Positions 1 through 9,668 of a stretch of 64,000 nt of DNA are shown here, piece after piece. Numbering within the stretch: the stretch's first letter is position 1; the number at the start of each line of letters is the position of its first letter. The stretch covers positions 802,191-866,190 of the forward strand of contig NZ_JAUFPK010000001.1 in assembly GCF_030409225.1 (NCBI RefSeq). The letters run 5' to 3'. The position numbers and the translations under genes are program-made. Source of the stretch: Aquisalimonas lutea. GTDB lineage: Bacteria > Pseudomonadota > Gammaproteobacteria > Nitrococcales > Aquisalimonadaceae. The notes beneath the pieces were generated by a model. That model did no database searches and was not told the DNA's origin. It worked only from the letters and a program-made list of their open reading frames with translations.

Positions 1-17
1 TCAGCGGACGACGACCC

Positions 18-48
18 GGCCCGGCGCCTGCGCCGGGCCTTCTTTTTG
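18..48 (+). terminator. Rho-independent terminator of the upstream gene
   Basis: A perfect 9-bp GC stem (18-26 with 31-39) closes a four-base loop and is followed by a T-rich run (40-48). It reads on the plus strand, so it most likely ends a gene lying before the window. It also insulates cobU, which begins about 55 bases later. Confidence 0.85.
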
Positions 49-103
49 CAGCCGCACCGCCCACCGGCGGGACGCGTTCCCGAACCTGCTATCATGCCGC
101 GCC

Positions 104-631
104 ATGGAGCACGGACTTGTCCTCGGAGGCGTGCGCTCCGGCAAGAGCGCCCTGGCGGAGCGCCTGGTGGCCGCTTCCGGCGCACCGGTATGCTACGTCG
201 CCACGGCGACGGCGGGCGACGACGAGATGGCGGCACGCATTCGCGACCACCAGGCGCGGCGCCCGGCCGACTGGGCCCTGGCGGAGGAGCCCCTGGAACT
301 GGCGGGCGTGCTGCACGCGCGGGCGCCGGCGGCGCCCGCACTGCTGGTGGACTGCATGACCCTGTGGCTGAGCAACCTCCTCGCCGCCGGCGAGGATCGC
401 CTCGCCCGGGAGCGCACGGCGTTCCTGGCGGCCCTGGAGGCGTATCCCGGCCGTGTCGTCATGGTCAGCAACGAGGTCGGTCTCGGGGGCATCGGCATGG
501 AGGCCCTGACGCGGCGCTTCGCCGACGAGCTGGGCCGGCTCAACCAGGCCCTGGCCGCGCGCTGCGATACCGTGGTGTTCACCGTCGCCGGCCTGCCCTG
601 GGTGCTCAAGGGGCGCTTGCCGGAGAGCTGA
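104..631 (+). CDS. cobU: Adenosylcobinamide kinase / adenosylcobinamide-phosphate guanylyltransferase
   Basis: Bifunctional CobU/CobP enzyme of 175 residues, the usual family length. It phosphorylates adenosylcobinamide and transfers GMP to give AdoCbi-GDP, the substrate of CobS. Visible motifs are the N-terminal P-loop GGVRSGKS (residues 8-15), the DHQARRP segment around His49, which corresponds to the guanylylated histidine of the family, and the VDCMTLWLSNLL segment near residue 90. It converges on cobS, leaving about 45 bases between stops. The ribosome binding site before the ATG is weak, but no better start is seen. Confidence 0.95.
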   Translation: MEHGLVLGGVRSGKSALAERLVAASGAPVCYVATATAGDDEMAARIRDHQARRPADWALAEEPLELAGVLHARAPAAPALLVDCMTLWLSNLLAAGEDRLARERTAFLAALEAYPGRVVMVSNEVGLGGIGMEALTRRFADELGRLNQALAARCDTVVFTVAGLPWVLKGRLPES

Positions 632-675
632 CCCCCGGCGTGCCGCCGCCGCAGTCAACGGCGCGCTCCAGGCGA

Positions 676-1428
676 CTACGGGCCCAGCACCGTCGCACCG
701 GCGACAAGGGCCGCGACCTCGGTGCACTCCAGCAGCGCGCCCGCCGTATCCCCGGTGAAACCGCCCAGCGTGCGGCGCATCCAGGCCACTCCGAGCACCA
801 GCACACCCGCAGCCACCCCCGCCATGACGGCCCCTGCCGTACCACCGGCTACCAGCGCCAGTAGCAGCGCAAGGCCGCTGGTGGCCGCCAGGGAGCCGGT
901 GCGCAGGTGTTCCGCCCCCGCTTCCCCGAGCCCGCCCGGACGCACGTAGGCGAGCAGGGGAAACAGCCACGCACAGGCCGTGCGCGCCAGCATGGGCGCA
1001 AGCGCCAGGACGGCCCAGCCGGCGCCGGTGTCCAGCAGCGCGGCCGCGGACGCGATCTTGGCCGCCAGCGCCAGGACGATAACCATGACCCCGGCCGGGC
1101 CGCAGGCCGGATCCTTCATGATCGCCAGCATGCGTTCCCGGTCGCCGTGGCCGCCCAGCCAGGCGTCGGCCGTGTCGGCCAGGCCGTCCAGATGCAGCCC
1201 GCCGGTGACCGCGGTGAACGCGGCCACCAGCACCACCGCGGCCACGAGCGAGGGTGTGCCCAGGCCGGCGAGCGCCGCCCCCAGCGCCGCGACACAGGCG
1301 CCCAGGGCCAGCCCCACCGCGGGGTACAGGGCGATGGCCATGCCCTGATCGGCGTCGCCGGTGCCGGCGGGCAGCCGTACGGGGATGCGGGTGAGAAACG
1401 CCGTGGCCAACAGGAGCCCGCGCAGCAT
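676..1428 (-). CDS. cobS: Adenosylcobinamide-GDP ribazoletransferase (cobalamin synthase)
   Basis: A 250-residue polytopic membrane protein that joins AdoCbi-GDP to alpha-ribazole(-phosphate), the last assembly step of cobalamin. It has the family signature GGLHLDGLADTADAWLGG near residues 60-80, the following MKDPACGPAGV segment, and several hydrophobic helices. The open frame extends far upstream, but the ATG at 1428 gives the standard N-terminus and overlaps the cobC stop by one base (TGATG), showing translational coupling in cobT-cobC-cobS. Confidence 0.94.
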   Translation of the reverse strand: MLRGLLLATAFLTRIPVRLPAGTGDADQGMAIALYPAVGLALGACVAALGAALAGLGTPSLVAAVVLVAAFTAVTGGLHLDGLADTADAWLGGHGDRERMLAIMKDPACGPAGVMVIVLALAAKIASAAALLDTGAGWAVLALAPMLARTACAWLFPLLAYVRPGGLGEAGAEHLRTGSLAATSGLALLLALVAGGTAGAVMAGVAAGVLVLGVAWMRRTLGGFTGDTAGALLECTEVAALVAGATVLGP

Positions 1429-2048
1429 CAGTCGGGCACCCCGTGGGCCATGAGGCAGCTCAGCAGGCCGTGCTCGGTATGGTCCAGCCGGATGCGGCTG
1501 CGGCAGGCGTAGGGCACGTGAAGCCCGGCCATGACACGCGCCGGGGGAACGTCCAGGACGCAGGCGACCAGCATGCGGATGACGCCGCCGTGGGTGACCA
1601 CGAGGACGCGCTGGCCGCCCAGCGCCGCGCGCCACCGCAGCCAGCCCTCCCGGACCCGGGCGTGGAAGGCGCTGAGCCGTTCGCCGCCGGGTGGCGGATA
1701 GCGGTCGCCGTCGGACCAGAACGCGGCCAGCCGGTCGCCGTCCCGGGCGAGGATCTCCTCGGTCTTCAGGCCTTCCCAGCGACCGAAGGAGATCTCCTTG
1801 AACGCCGCTTCCACGTGCAGGGGAAGGCCCCGCTCGTCGGCCAGGGCCTGGGCGAAGGCCCGGCAGCGCAGCAGCGGGGAGGTGATGACCATATCCCACG
1901 CCTCGTCGGCCCCGGTGGCCGCGCGCATCTGCTCCCAGCCGAGATGGCTCAGGGGGTCGTCCCGGTGGCCGCGATAGAGCTGGCCGCCCTCGGGCTGGCC
2001 GTGGCGCAGCAGGTCCACCCGGGTGGAGCGTGCGTCCTCAGCCGCCAT
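1428..2048 (-). CDS. cobC: Alpha-ribazole phosphatase-like histidine phosphatase
   Basis: Histidine-phosphatase superfamily protein of 206 residues with the catalytic RHG motif (Arg15-His16-Gly17) and a second active-site histidine in [11 protein letters not shown]. The family dephosphorylates alpha-ribazole-5-phosphate or adenosylcobalamin-5-phosphate. The superfamily is broad, and the cobalamin assignment rests on its position between cobT (overlap of 11 bases) and cobS (overlap of 1 base). All three are on the minus strand and probably form one operon. Confidence 0.88.
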   Translation of the reverse strand: MAAEDARSTRVDLLRHGQPEGGQLYRGHRDDPLSHLGWEQMRAATGADEAWDMVITSPLLRCRAFAQALADERGLPLHVEAAFKEISFGRWEGLKTEEILARDGDRLAAFWSDGDRYPPPGGERLSAFHARVREGWLRWRAALGGQRVLVVTHGGVIRMLVACVLDVPPARVMAGLHVPYACRSRIRLDHTEHGLLSCLMAHGVPD

Positions 2049-3090
2049 CGCTCACGCCTGCGGACTCGAACGTGGCCATGTCATTGTGCACCCGGCAGGC
2101 CGAGCGCAGCAGCGGCACCGCCATTGCCGCACCGCTGCCCTCGCCCAGGCGCATGCCGAGATCCAGCAACGGCGCCGCCTCCAGGGCCGCCAGGACCGTG
2201 TCGTGGCCGGCCTCGGCGGAGCGGTGGGCGAAGTGCAGCCAGTGCGCTGCCGCCGGTGCATGGCGGACGGCGACGAGAGCCGCCACGGAGACGATGAAGC
2301 CGTCCACCAGCACCGGCATGCGGCGCCGCGCCGCGCCCAGGATGGCCCCGGTGAGCGCCGCGATCTCCAGCCCGCCCAGGGAGGCCAGCACGGCCAGGGG
2401 CTCCGTCCCGGTCCCGTGCCGGGCGAGACCGCGGGCGACGGCCTCGCGCTTGCGCTCCAGGCCGGCATCATCGACGCCGGTCCCCCGGCCGACCAGCGTC
2501 TCGGGTGTCTCCTCGAGCAGGGCGCAGGCCAGGGCCGCCGCGCTGGTGGTGTTGCCGATGCCCATGTCGCCGCCGACGAACAGCTCCGCACCGCTGTCGG
2601 CGGCACGCCCGGCGGCGTCGTCGCCGACGCGCAGGGCGGCATCCCGTTCCGCCGGGGTCATCGCCGGCTCCCGCGCCAGGTTGCGCGTGCCCCGGGCCAC
2701 CATGGCATCCACCACGCCGGCCACCGGCGGGGTCGGCTCCGCCGTGCCGACATTGACCACCTCCAGGCCGGCATCCAGCGCCCGCGCCAGGACGCTGACG
2801 GCAGCGCCGCCGTGGGCGAAGTTCGCCACCATTTGTGCGGTAACGGTCCGGGGGAACGCCGACACGCCCTCGTCGCAGACCCCGTGGTCGGCGGCGAAGA
2901 CCACGATCGCCACGCGCTCCGCCGCCGGCGCGACGGTTCCCTGCTGGGCGGCGAGGCGGACGGCCAGATCCTCCAGCCGCCCGAGGGAGCCGGGGGGCTT
3001 GGTGAGCCGCCGCTGGTGCGCCCGGGCGGCTTCCGCCACGGCCGCGTCCGGTGCGGGAATGGGGGCGTTCCAGGGGGGCTCCGCCGTCAT
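2038..3090 (-). CDS. cobT: Nicotinate-nucleotide--dimethylbenzimidazole phosphoribosyltransferase
   Basis: Activates the lower-ligand base (5,6-dimethylbenzimidazole or an analogue) by transferring phosphoribosyl from nicotinate mononucleotide. Family landmarks are [13 protein letters not shown] near the N-terminus, a [11 protein letters not shown] segment followed by an asparagine/histidine-rich stretch, and the C-terminal [15 protein letters not shown] with the catalytic-type Glu. I chose the ATG at 3090 (350 residues) because an AGGA sequence lies about ten bases upstream. A GTG at 3138 would add 16 residues. It is first in the cobT-cobC-cobS unit and divergent from cbiB. Confidence 0.95.
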   Translation of the reverse strand: MTAEPPWNAPIPAPDAAVAEAARAHQRRLTKPPGSLGRLEDLAVRLAAQQGTVAPAAERVAIVVFAADHGVCDEGVSAFPRTVTAQMVANFAHGGAAVSVLARALDAGLEVVNVGTAEPTPPVAGVVDAMVARGTRNLAREPAMTPAERDAALRVGDDAAGRAADSGAELFVGGDMGIGNTTSAAALACALLEETPETLVGRGTGVDDAGLERKREAVARGLARHGTGTEPLAVLASLGGLEIAALTGAILGAARRRMPVLVDGFIVSVAALVAVRHAPAAAHWLHFAHRSAEAGHDTVLAALEAAPLLDLGMRLGEGSGAAMAVPLLRSACRVHNDMATFESAGVSDGG

Positions 3091-3247
3091 GGGTACAGGT
3101 TCCTGTGACTGCAGGGCGCTTGATGGTCGGTCCGCCACCGGCGACTGTCAAGTCGTGCCACGGCGGTTCGTCTTGCCTGCAGGAGCGGGTAGACTGTCGC
3201 GTTTCCGGCCGCCCTGCCGGCGTCGCTCTGGAGGCTGGTCCCTGTCC

Positions 3248-4180
3248 ATGCACACGGCCCTGGCATGTATCGCGGCCCTGACGCTGGACGCCCTGGCGGG
3301 CGAGCCCCGCCGCGGCCACCCGCTGGTGGCCTTCGGTAGCCTGGCCGCCTGGCTGGAGCGCAGGCTCAATGCGGGCTCCGACGCCGGGGTCGCGACCGGT
3401 GCGCTGGCGGCCGGCCTGCTGCTGGCGCCGCCCGTGGCGGCGGCCGTCTGGGCCGCCGCGACGCTGCCTGTCCTGCCACTGCTGGTGCTGGACGCGGTGG
3501 TGCTGTACCTGGCCGTGGGCCTGCGCAGCCTGGGCGAGCACGCCCGCGCGGTGGCGCTGCCGCTGGCCGCCGGCGATCTCGCCGGGGCGCGGCGCGGCGT
3601 CGCCGCGCTGGTCAGCCGGGATGCCGAGCGGCTGGACGAGGCCGGGGTTGCCGGGGCCGCCGTGGAGTCGGTCCTGGAGAACGGCGCCGACGCGGTCTTC
3701 GCCAGCCTGTTCTGGTACGTGCTCGCCGGGCTGCCCGGGGTGGTGCTGCATCGGCTGGTGAACACGCTGGACGCCATGTGGGGGTATCACACGCCGCGGT
3801 TCGACCGCTTCGGGCGCGTGGCGGCCCGCCTGGATGACGCCCTCAACTGGGCGCCCGCACGGCTGACGGCGCTGAGCTATGCCCTGGCGGGACGCTCCGG
3901 CGCCGCGCTGCGTTGCTGGCGGGCGCAGGCGGCCGGGTGGTCCAGCCCCAACGCCGGGCCCGTCATGGCCGCCGGCGCGGGTGCCCTGGGCGTCGCCCTG
4001 GGCGGCCCGGCGCCCTACCCGGGCGGCTGGCGTCAGCGGCCCCGTCTCGGTGAAGGAGCGGCGCCCGGGGCGCATACCATCGCGGCCGCCGTTGCGCTGG
4101 TCCGCCGGGCCGTGGTGCTGTGGCTGGTACTCATTCTTGCAGGAGGCGTTGCATGGTCCCTGACCACGGCGGCCGGCTGA
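3248..4180 (+). CDS. cbiB: Adenosylcobinamide-phosphate synthase
   Basis: CbiB (CobD in aerobic-pathway naming) is a 310-residue membrane enzyme that attaches (R)-1-amino-2-propanol phosphate to adenosylcobyric acid. It begins with [20 protein letters not shown], has several hydrophobic helices, and carries the conserved [14 protein letters not shown] and [11 protein letters not shown] segments. The open frame runs unbroken from 2030, but homology begins at the ATG at 3248. Its end overlaps the start of cobD by 28 bases, and CobD makes its aminopropanol phosphate substrate. Confidence 0.94.
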   Translation: MHTALACIAALTLDALAGEPRRGHPLVAFGSLAAWLERRLNAGSDAGVATGALAAGLLLAPPVAAAVWAAATLPVLPLLVLDAVVLYLAVGLRSLGEHARAVALPLAAGDLAGARRGVAALVSRDAERLDEAGVAGAAVESVLENGADAVFASLFWYVLAGLPGVVLHRLVNTLDAMWGYHTPRFDRFGRVAARLDDALNWAPARLTALSYALAGRSGAALRCWRAQAAGWSSPNAGPVMAAGAGALGVALGGPAPYPGGWRQRPRLGEGAAPGAHTIAAAVALVRRAVVLWLVLILAGGVAWSLTTAAG

Positions 4181-5145
4181 ACCGGGCGGCGGCCCGGTAC
4201 GGCATCCCCCGGGCCGACTGGCTGGACCTGTCCACCGGGATCAACCCCCGGCCGTGGCCGGTACCCGCCGTGCCGGAGTCCGTCTGGCAGCGCCTGCCGG
4301 AGACGGACGACGGCCTGGACGCGGTGGCGCGACGATGGTCGGGTGCCCCGGACACGGCCGGGTGCCTGCCCGTGGCCGGCACCCAGGCCGCCATCCAGGC
4401 GCTGCCCCGGCTGCGTGGTCCCGGCCGGGTCGGGGTGCCGGAGCCGGGCTACGCCGAGCACGCCTGGTGGTGGCGGCAGGCGGGCCACACGGTGGTCGCC
4501 GTCGGCCACGACGACGTGGACCGGTGGATCGGCGAGCTGGACGTCCTGGTCTGGATTCATCCCAACAATCCCACCGGGCTTGTCGTGGACGCGGAGCGCC
4601 TTCGGTCCTGGCACCGGACCCTGGCCGCCCGCGGCGGCTGGCTCGTCCTGGACGAGGCCTTCGTGGATGCCGACCCCGGACGGAGCCTGGTGCCGTCCGC
4701 GGGGCCGGACGGGCTGGTGGTGCTGCGCTCGGTGGGCAAGTTCTTCGGCCTGGCGGGGCTGCGGGGCGGGCTCGCGTTCGGCCCGGACGGCCTCTGCCGT
4801 GCCCTGGGAGAGCGCCTGGGTCCCTGGGCCGTGAGTCATCCGGCCCGCTGGATCATGGCGCGGGCGCTGGCGGATGCCGCCTGGCAGGCGGAAGCCCGCG
4901 GGTGGCTGGCCCGTGCCGCGGACGAGCTGGACACGGTTCTGGTCCGGCACGGGCTGGAGCCGGCGGGAGGCACGGCGCTGTTCCGCTATTGCCCCCACGC
5001 CGAGGCGGCAGCGGTACAGGAGCGCCTGGCGCGGCGCGGGATCCTGGTCCGGCGGTTCCAGGACCCGCCTGCCCTGCGCTTCGGGCTGCCGCCGGACAGC
5101 GCGGGCCTGGCGCGCCTGGACGATGCTCTGGGAGGTCGCGACTGA
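4153..5145 (+). CDS. cobD: L-threonine-O-3-phosphate decarboxylase (aminopropanol phosphate supply)
   Basis: PLP-dependent fold-I enzyme of 330 residues related to histidinol-phosphate aminotransferase. It decarboxylates threonine phosphate to the aminopropanol linker used by CbiB. Visible are [13 protein letters not shown], the HPNNPTG substrate/cofactor loop, DEAFVD, and the Schiff-base lysine in [14 protein letters not shown]. The ATG at 4153 follows a textbook AGGAGG at 4141. The last codons (GGRD) and the TGA stop lie inside a GTAG-type REP palindrome, so the extreme C-terminus is donated by the repeat. Confidence 0.92.
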   Translation: MVPDHGGRLNRAAARYGIPRADWLDLSTGINPRPWPVPAVPESVWQRLPETDDGLDAVARRWSGAPDTAGCLPVAGTQAAIQALPRLRGPGRVGVPEPGYAEHAWWWRQAGHTVVAVGHDDVDRWIGELDVLVWIHPNNPTGLVVDAERLRSWHRTLAARGGWLVLDEAFVDADPGRSLVPSAGPDGLVVLRSVGKFFGLAGLRGGLAFGPDGLCRALGERLGPWAVSHPARWIMARALADAAWQAEARGWLARAADELDTVLVRHGLEPAGGTALFRYCPHAEAAAVQERLARRGILVRRFQDPPALRFGLPPDSAGLARLDDALGGRD

Positions 5146-5319
5146 GGTCGCTCCTACGGCGGGAGTCGGCGGAGGAGGGCGCTCTCGTAGGGTGCTGTAG
5201 GAGGGGCTTCAGCCCCGACCACCCCGGCGGAGCGATGCCCTGGAAGGTCGCGGCTGAAGCCGCTCCTACAACCTGCAACCTGGTGCGGCCCCGCCGTAGG
5301 AGCGACGTCAGTCGCGACC
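5134..5319. repeat. Cluster of four GTAG-type REP palindromes
   Basis: Four copies of a 24-bp imperfect palindrome of the form GTAGGAGCGRCNTCAGYCGCGACC lie at 5134-5157 (minus), 5197-5220 (plus), 5246-5269 (minus) and 5296-5319 (plus), in alternating orientation as in BIME arrays. The GTAG head is typical of REPs mobilised by RAYT (TnpA-REP) proteins, but no RAYT gene is in the window. This cluster accounts for most of the roughly 290 bases between cobD and the riboswitch. Confidence 0.85.
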
Positions 5320-5437
5320 TCCCAGAGCCCCTCCACCGGACGCCGCGTCGAAGCCTGACCCAACGGCACCATGGCCGATCCCCGTCCGCCCCGCGGTTTG
5401 ACTCCCCATGCCCCCCTTGCTAAGTTGCCAGACCTCT

Positions 5438-5651
5438 CGGCAGGTGTCCCGGGGTGTTTGCCACTGCCCCCGGGATGAAACGGGAAGTCGGTACCGGCCC
5501 GCCCTCCGCGGCGCAAGGCCCTATTCCGACGCTGCCCCCGCAACGGTGTTTGAGTCAAAGGCGGCCACGAGGCCACTGTGCGCGAGCACGGGAAGGCGGC
5601 CGCCCGGGAATGGCTCCCATTCCGCTCATCAGCCCGTAGACCGGCCTGCCG
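5438..5651 (+). promoter_or_regulatory. Cobalamin (adenosylcobalamin-type) riboswitch upstream of btuB
   Basis: Typical B12 riboswitch landmarks appear in order: a GAAACGGGAA-GTCGGT segment (5477-5492), TGCCCCCGCAACGGTG (5533-5548), the B12-box GCCACTGTG (5572-5580), GGGAAGGCGG (5590-5599), and a closing arm where CCTGCCG (5645-5651) pairs with CGGCAGG (5438-5444). It lies about 140 bases before the btuB start, so it should repress the receptor and importer when cobalamin is plentiful. The exact ends are inferred from the P1 pairing. Confidence 0.93.
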
Positions 5652-5789
5652 GGATTGCCGCGCGTTGCGGAGGGCGACGCACAGGCCGGCAGGAGTGCAC
5701 GCCATCCGCCCGCCTGACCGTCCCCCAACGCGCCCCGGACCATAACCACAGCAAGTCCGTGCGGGTGGCACGGCAGCAAGGGGACGACA

Positions 5790-7598
5790 ATGCGTTTCAT
5801 ACATACCGCCCGGGCAGCCGTCGCGGCAGCCTGCATGGCGCCGTTCGTCGCCCAGGCGAACGACGGCGACAGTGTCCGCCTCAATCCCGTGCTCGTCACT
5901 CCCACGCTGTCCACGGAGACAGCGGAGAGCAGCCTGTCCGCGGTGACGGTCATCGACGACGAGCAGCTGCGGCGCCAGCAGCCGCGCGAGCTGAGCGACG
6001 TGCTTCGCGGCCAGCCCGGCATCGATCTGACCACCAACGGCTCCTTCGGCAAGACCACCAGCGTCTACACCCGCGGGACCGGAAGCGAATCCACCGTGCT
6101 TCTCATCGACGGCATCCGCATCCGCTCCGCCACCAGCGGCGGCGCCCCCTGGCAGTTCATTCCGCCGCAGCTCATCGAGCGCATGGAGATCGTGCGGGGG
6201 CCGCGGTCGAGCCTCTACGGCGCCGACGCGGTGGGCGGCGTCGTGCAGGGGTTCACGCCGGACGGCCGCGAGGGGGATTCGCGGTGGCTCCGGGCCGGGG
6301 GCGGCTCGTTCGACGCCCACGAATACGGCGCCGGTTTCGCCGGCAGCAGCGACGGGACGTCCTGGAGCCTCGCCGGCAACCACTTCGCCACCGACGGGCA
6401 GCCGGTCAAGGAGGACGGCGAGGATCGGGGCTTTCGCAACAGCGCCGGCATCGGCCGCGTTACGCACCGCTTCGACAGCGGCGTGGAGCTGGGATTGCTG
6501 GGGTTTCGCGCCCAGGGCAATACGGAGTACGACGGCGGCGACACGGACTTCATGGTCCAGGCCACCGGCCTGACCGCGCAGATCCCGCTCACCACCGGGT
6601 GGGTGGGCGAGCTGCAGGTGAGCGAGGCCCGGGACGAGCAGGAGAGCTCCGACGGCTCGGTCTTCGACACCCGCTCGCGCAACCTGCGCTGGGACAATCA
6701 CGTCTTCTTCGGGGATCACGAGCTCGTCGTGGGCGCCGACTTCCTGCGCGACGACGTGGACAGCACCACGGCGTTCACGGAGGATCAGCGCGACAACGCC
6801 GCGCTGTACGGCCAGACGCTGCTGGATTTCGGCGACACGGACATCCAGCTCAGCCTGCGCATGGACGACAACGAGGCGTTCGGCGAGCACGTCACCGGCG
6901 GCATGGCCATGGGCCACGATCTGGACCGCAACCACCGCATCCGCATGAGCTACGGAACCGCGTTCCGGGCGCCGACGTTCAATGATCTGTACTTCCCCTA
7001 CACCGACTACGGCTTCGGCTTCATCTTCGAGGGCAACCCGGACCTGGATCCGGAGCGCTCGCAGACGGCGGAGCTCGGGTTCCGCGGCCAGTACCGGCGC
7101 GCATTCTGGGACGTGGCCGTGTACCAGACCCATGTCGACGACCTCATCCAGAACGAGGTGGATGCCGGCGGCGTGACCCGGCCCACCAACGTGGACCGGG
7201 CGCGCATCAATGGTGCCGAGCTGGCCGCAGGTGCCGAGCTGGGGCCGTGGCAGCTGCGCTCGGCGCTGTCGCTCACCGACCCGCGGGATACGGACACGGG
7301 CAACCGCCTGCGTCGCCGGACCACGCGGAGCCTGCGCGTGGACGTGGACCGCGCCTTCGGCCCGGTGACCGTCGGCGCCACGGGCATCGTCCAGGGCGGC
7401 CGCTACGATGATGCCGCCAACGACGACTGGCTGTCCGGGTACGGCCTGGTCAATCTCCGGGCCGGCTGGGCCTTTGCGCGCAACTGGTCGGCGCGCCTGA
7501 CCGTCGACAACGTCTTCGACAAGGACTACGAAACGGCCGGAGGCTACCGCAACGCCGGCCGCAGCGCCTTTGTCAGCGTCCGCTACGGGGTGCGCTGA
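5790..7598 (+). CDS. btuB: TonB-dependent vitamin B12 receptor
   Basis: Outer-membrane receptor of 602 residues, the usual BtuB length. It starts with a signal peptide (about 25 residues, ending AQA) and a TonB-box-like segment NPVLVTPT. The plug domain carries ELSDVLRGQPGIDL, LLIDGIRIRSA and VRGPRSSLYGADAVGG, and is followed by a beta-barrel with alternating aromatic strands. The gene follows a cobalamin riboswitch and precedes btuF, btuC and btuD, so the substrate is very likely a corrinoid. The barrel ends in VRYGVR rather than a terminal aromatic residue, a mild oddity. Confidence 0.93.
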   Translation: MRFIHTARAAVAAACMAPFVAQANDGDSVRLNPVLVTPTLSTETAESSLSAVTVIDDEQLRRQQPRELSDVLRGQPGIDLTTNGSFGKTTSVYTRGTGSESTVLLIDGIRIRSATSGGAPWQFIPPQLIERMEIVRGPRSSLYGADAVGGVVQGFTPDGREGDSRWLRAGGGSFDAHEYGAGFAGSSDGTSWSLAGNHFATDGQPVKEDGEDRGFRNSAGIGRVTHRFDSGVELGLLGFRAQGNTEYDGGDTDFMVQATGLTAQIPLTTGWVGELQVSEARDEQESSDGSVFDTRSRNLRWDNHVFFGDHELVVGADFLRDDVDSTTAFTEDQRDNAALYGQTLLDFGDTDIQLSLRMDDNEAFGEHVTGGMAMGHDLDRNHRIRMSYGTAFRAPTFNDLYFPYTDYGFGFIFEGNPDLDPERSQTAELGFRGQYRRAFWDVAVYQTHVDDLIQNEVDAGGVTRPTNVDRARINGAELAAGAELGPWQLRSALSLTDPRDTDTGNRLRRRTTRSLRVDVDRAFGPVTVGATGIVQGGRYDDAANDDWLSGYGLVNLRAGWAFARNWSARLTVDNVFDKDYETAGGYRNAGRSAFVSVRYGVR

Positions 7599-7738
7599 GC
7601 GTGCCAGGCCCCCACGCTTCCCGTGCCGGGAGAGTGCCAGGGGCCGGCAGCGATGCCGGAATGAGGCCGGTGGCGCGCTCCGTCCACCGGATGCTTGCAT
7701 GGGTGAACGAGGTGCATGGTGCTGATCGGAGGCAAGCA

Positions 7739-8653
7739 GTGAGGTGCGGCCGTCGTATCCGCCGCTGGCTGCGCTCCGCCGCGGCGCTGCTGGTGCTGGC
7801 GGGGCCTGCGCTCGCCGGCGTCCCGGCGGCGGCGTCGGTGTGCGTCGTCGACGACGCCGAGCGCGAGGTCTGCCTCGACCAGCCCGCCCGCCGCATCGTG
7901 TCCCTGTCGCCGGGGGCCACGGAGCTGCTTTTCGCCGCGGGCGCCGGTGACCGCATCGTGGGCGCGGTTACCCACAGCGACTACCCGCCGGAGGCGCGCA
8001 CCATCCCCCGGATCGGCAGCTACAAGCGCCTGGACATGGAGGCCCTGCTGGCACGGCGCCCGGATCTCGTGGTGGGCTGGATCAGCGGCAACCCGGCGGA
8101 GCAGCTCGAGCGTCTGCGGCAGCTGGACCAGCCGATCTACCTCTCCGAGCCACGGGCGCTGGACGACGTGGCCAGAACCCTGGAACGCCTGGGACGTCTC
8201 GCCGGGTCAGCCGGCGCGGCGAATGCCGCGGCGGCGGAGTATCGCGATGCCATCGCGTCGATCCGCGCCCGTTACGCCGATCGCGACCCGGTGCGCGTGT
8301 TCTACCAGGTCTGGCCGGATCCGCTGATGACGGTGAACGACGAGCACCTGATCAGCCAGGTGGCCGCCCTCTGCGGAGGTGTCAATGTCTTCGGCGACCT
8401 GGACAGCCTGACGCCCCGGGTCGACCGCGAATCCGTGCTCGCCCGGGATCCGGAGGCCATCGTCACGGGGGGCATGGGGGAAGCGGACGCGAGCTGGCTG
8501 GATGCATGGCGGCGGTTCGAGCACATGCAGGCCGTGCGGCAGGGGAACCTGTTCTTCGTACCGCCGTCCAGCATCCAGCGGCCGACGCCGCGGCTGGTCC
8601 AGGGCGCGCGGACGCTCTGCCGGCACCTGGAGGTCGTCCGTGGGCGCCGCTGA
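7739..8653 (+). CDS. btuF: Periplasmic cobalamin-binding protein
   Basis: Class-III ABC substrate-binding protein that captures corrinoids in the periplasm and docks on BtuCD. A GTG start at 7739, preceded by GGAGG with about seven bases spacing, gives 304 residues. Its N-terminus is a clear signal peptide (RRIRRWLRSAAALLVLAGPALA), whereas the longer open frame from 7601 begins with unlikely sequence. BtuF/FepB landmarks are RIVSLSPGATELLFAAGAGDRIVG, the SDYPPEA segment, and LLARRPDLVVGWISGN. Its 3' end overlaps btuC by 14 bases. Confidence 0.92.
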   Translation: MRCGRRIRRWLRSAAALLVLAGPALAGVPAAASVCVVDDAEREVCLDQPARRIVSLSPGATELLFAAGAGDRIVGAVTHSDYPPEARTIPRIGSYKRLDMEALLARRPDLVVGWISGNPAEQLERLRQLDQPIYLSEPRALDDVARTLERLGRLAGSAGAANAAAAEYRDAIASIRARYADRDPVRVFYQVWPDPLMTVNDEHLISQVAALCGGVNVFGDLDSLTPRVDRESVLARDPEAIVTGGMGEADASWLDAWRRFEHMQAVRQGNLFFVPPSSIQRPTPRLVQGARTLCRHLEVVRGRR

Positions 8654-9668
8654 GCAGAACATGTCGTCCGCCCGCAGCGCCGCGGCGGGACGGGTCGGGC
8701 TGCGCCGCATAGTGCTGCCGCTGGCCTTGCTGGCGGTGTTCGCCGCCCTCTCCGTGTGCGTGGCCGTGGCCGTGGGCAGCGTCCCGGTCGGACCGGCGGA
8801 GTTGTGGGCGGTGTTCACCGGTGACGGCGCTCCCCTGCATCGCACTCTCGTGATCGAGCTGCGTGCACCGCGGGCACTGTCCGCATTTGCCGTGGGCGGC
8901 CTGCTGGCCGCGGCCGGAGCCCTCATGCAGGTCCTGCTCCGTAATCCGCTGGCGGATCCCTACGTCCTCGGGGTCTCCGGCGGTGCCGCGGTGGGCGCCC
9001 TCGGGGCGATGCTGGCCGGCCTGGGCGCGGCGGTGGTCTCGGGCTCGGCGTTCGCCGGCGCGCTGCTGTCCACGCTACTGGTCTTCGGCCTGGCCCACGG
9101 CACCGGCAGCTGGACGCCCACCCGCCTGCTCCTCACCGGGGTCGTGGTGGCCTCCGGCTGGGGCGCCCTGATCACCTTCCTGCTGGCCGTTGGGCCGACG
9201 GATCAGCTGCCCGGCATGCTGTACTGGCTCATGGGGGACCTGGCCTACGCGCGCACGCCGTGGATGGCCCTGGCGATGCTTGCGGGCATCTGCCTGCTGA
9301 TCCTGCCCATGGCCCGGAGCCTCAACGTGCTGGCGCGGGGTCCGTTGCAGGCGGCGGCGCTGGGCGTGCCCGTGCGCGTGGTGGAGTGGTCCGTGTACGT
9401 GGTGGCCAGCCTGATGACCGCGGTGGCGGTGACCACGGCCGGCAGCATCGGCTTTGTCGGCCTGGTGGTGCCGCACATGCTGCGCCTGGTGCTGGGCAAT
9501 GACCAGCGGCTGATCCTGCCCGCGGCGGCCCTGGCCGGCGGGGCCCTGCTGGCCCTGGCGGATACCCTGGCGCGCACCCTGATCGCGCCGGAGCAGCTGC
9601 CGGTCGGCGTCATTACGGCGCTTCTCGGCGTACCCACGTTCCTGTTCCTGCTCTACCGGAGCCGATGA
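8640..9668 (+). CDS. btuC: Cobalamin ABC transporter permease
   Basis: FecCD-family permease of 342 residues with about ten hydrophobic helices. Family motifs include LRAPRALSAFAVGGLLAAAGALMQ, RNPLADPYVLGVSGGAA and GSIGFVGLVVPHMLRL, the last being the region that contacts the ATPase. I chose the GTG at 8640 because GGAGG lies six bases upstream inside btuF. An ATG at 8661 is possible but has a poor ribosome binding site. It is translationally coupled to btuF and overlaps btuD by four bases. Confidence 0.93.
   Translation: MGAAEQNMSSARSAAAGRVGLRRIVLPLALLAVFAALSVCVAVAVGSVPVGPAELWAVFTGDGAPLHRTLVIELRAPRALSAFAVGGLLAAAGALMQVLLRNPLADPYVLGVSGGAAVGALGAMLAGLGAAVVSGSAFAGALLSTLLVFGLAHGTGSWTPTRLLLTGVVVASGWGALITFLLAVGPTDQLPGMLYWLMGDLAYARTPWMALAMLAGICLLILPMARSLNVLARGPLQAAALGVPVRVVEWSVYVVASLMTAVAVTTAGSIGFVGLVVPHMLRLVLGNDQRLILPAAALAGGALLALADTLARTLIAPEQLPVGVITALLGVPTFLFLLYRSR

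Noticed and set aside
5134-5319. Possible CRISPR-like array of repeats
   Set aside because: Units alternate in orientation, are themselves palindromic, have irregular spacing and no cas genes nearby. They fit REP elements.
7601-7738. Upstream extension of btuF from an in-frame ATG-like start at 7601
   Set aside because: It would put 46 unconserved residues before a clear signal peptide. The GTG at 7739 has a strong ribosome binding site.
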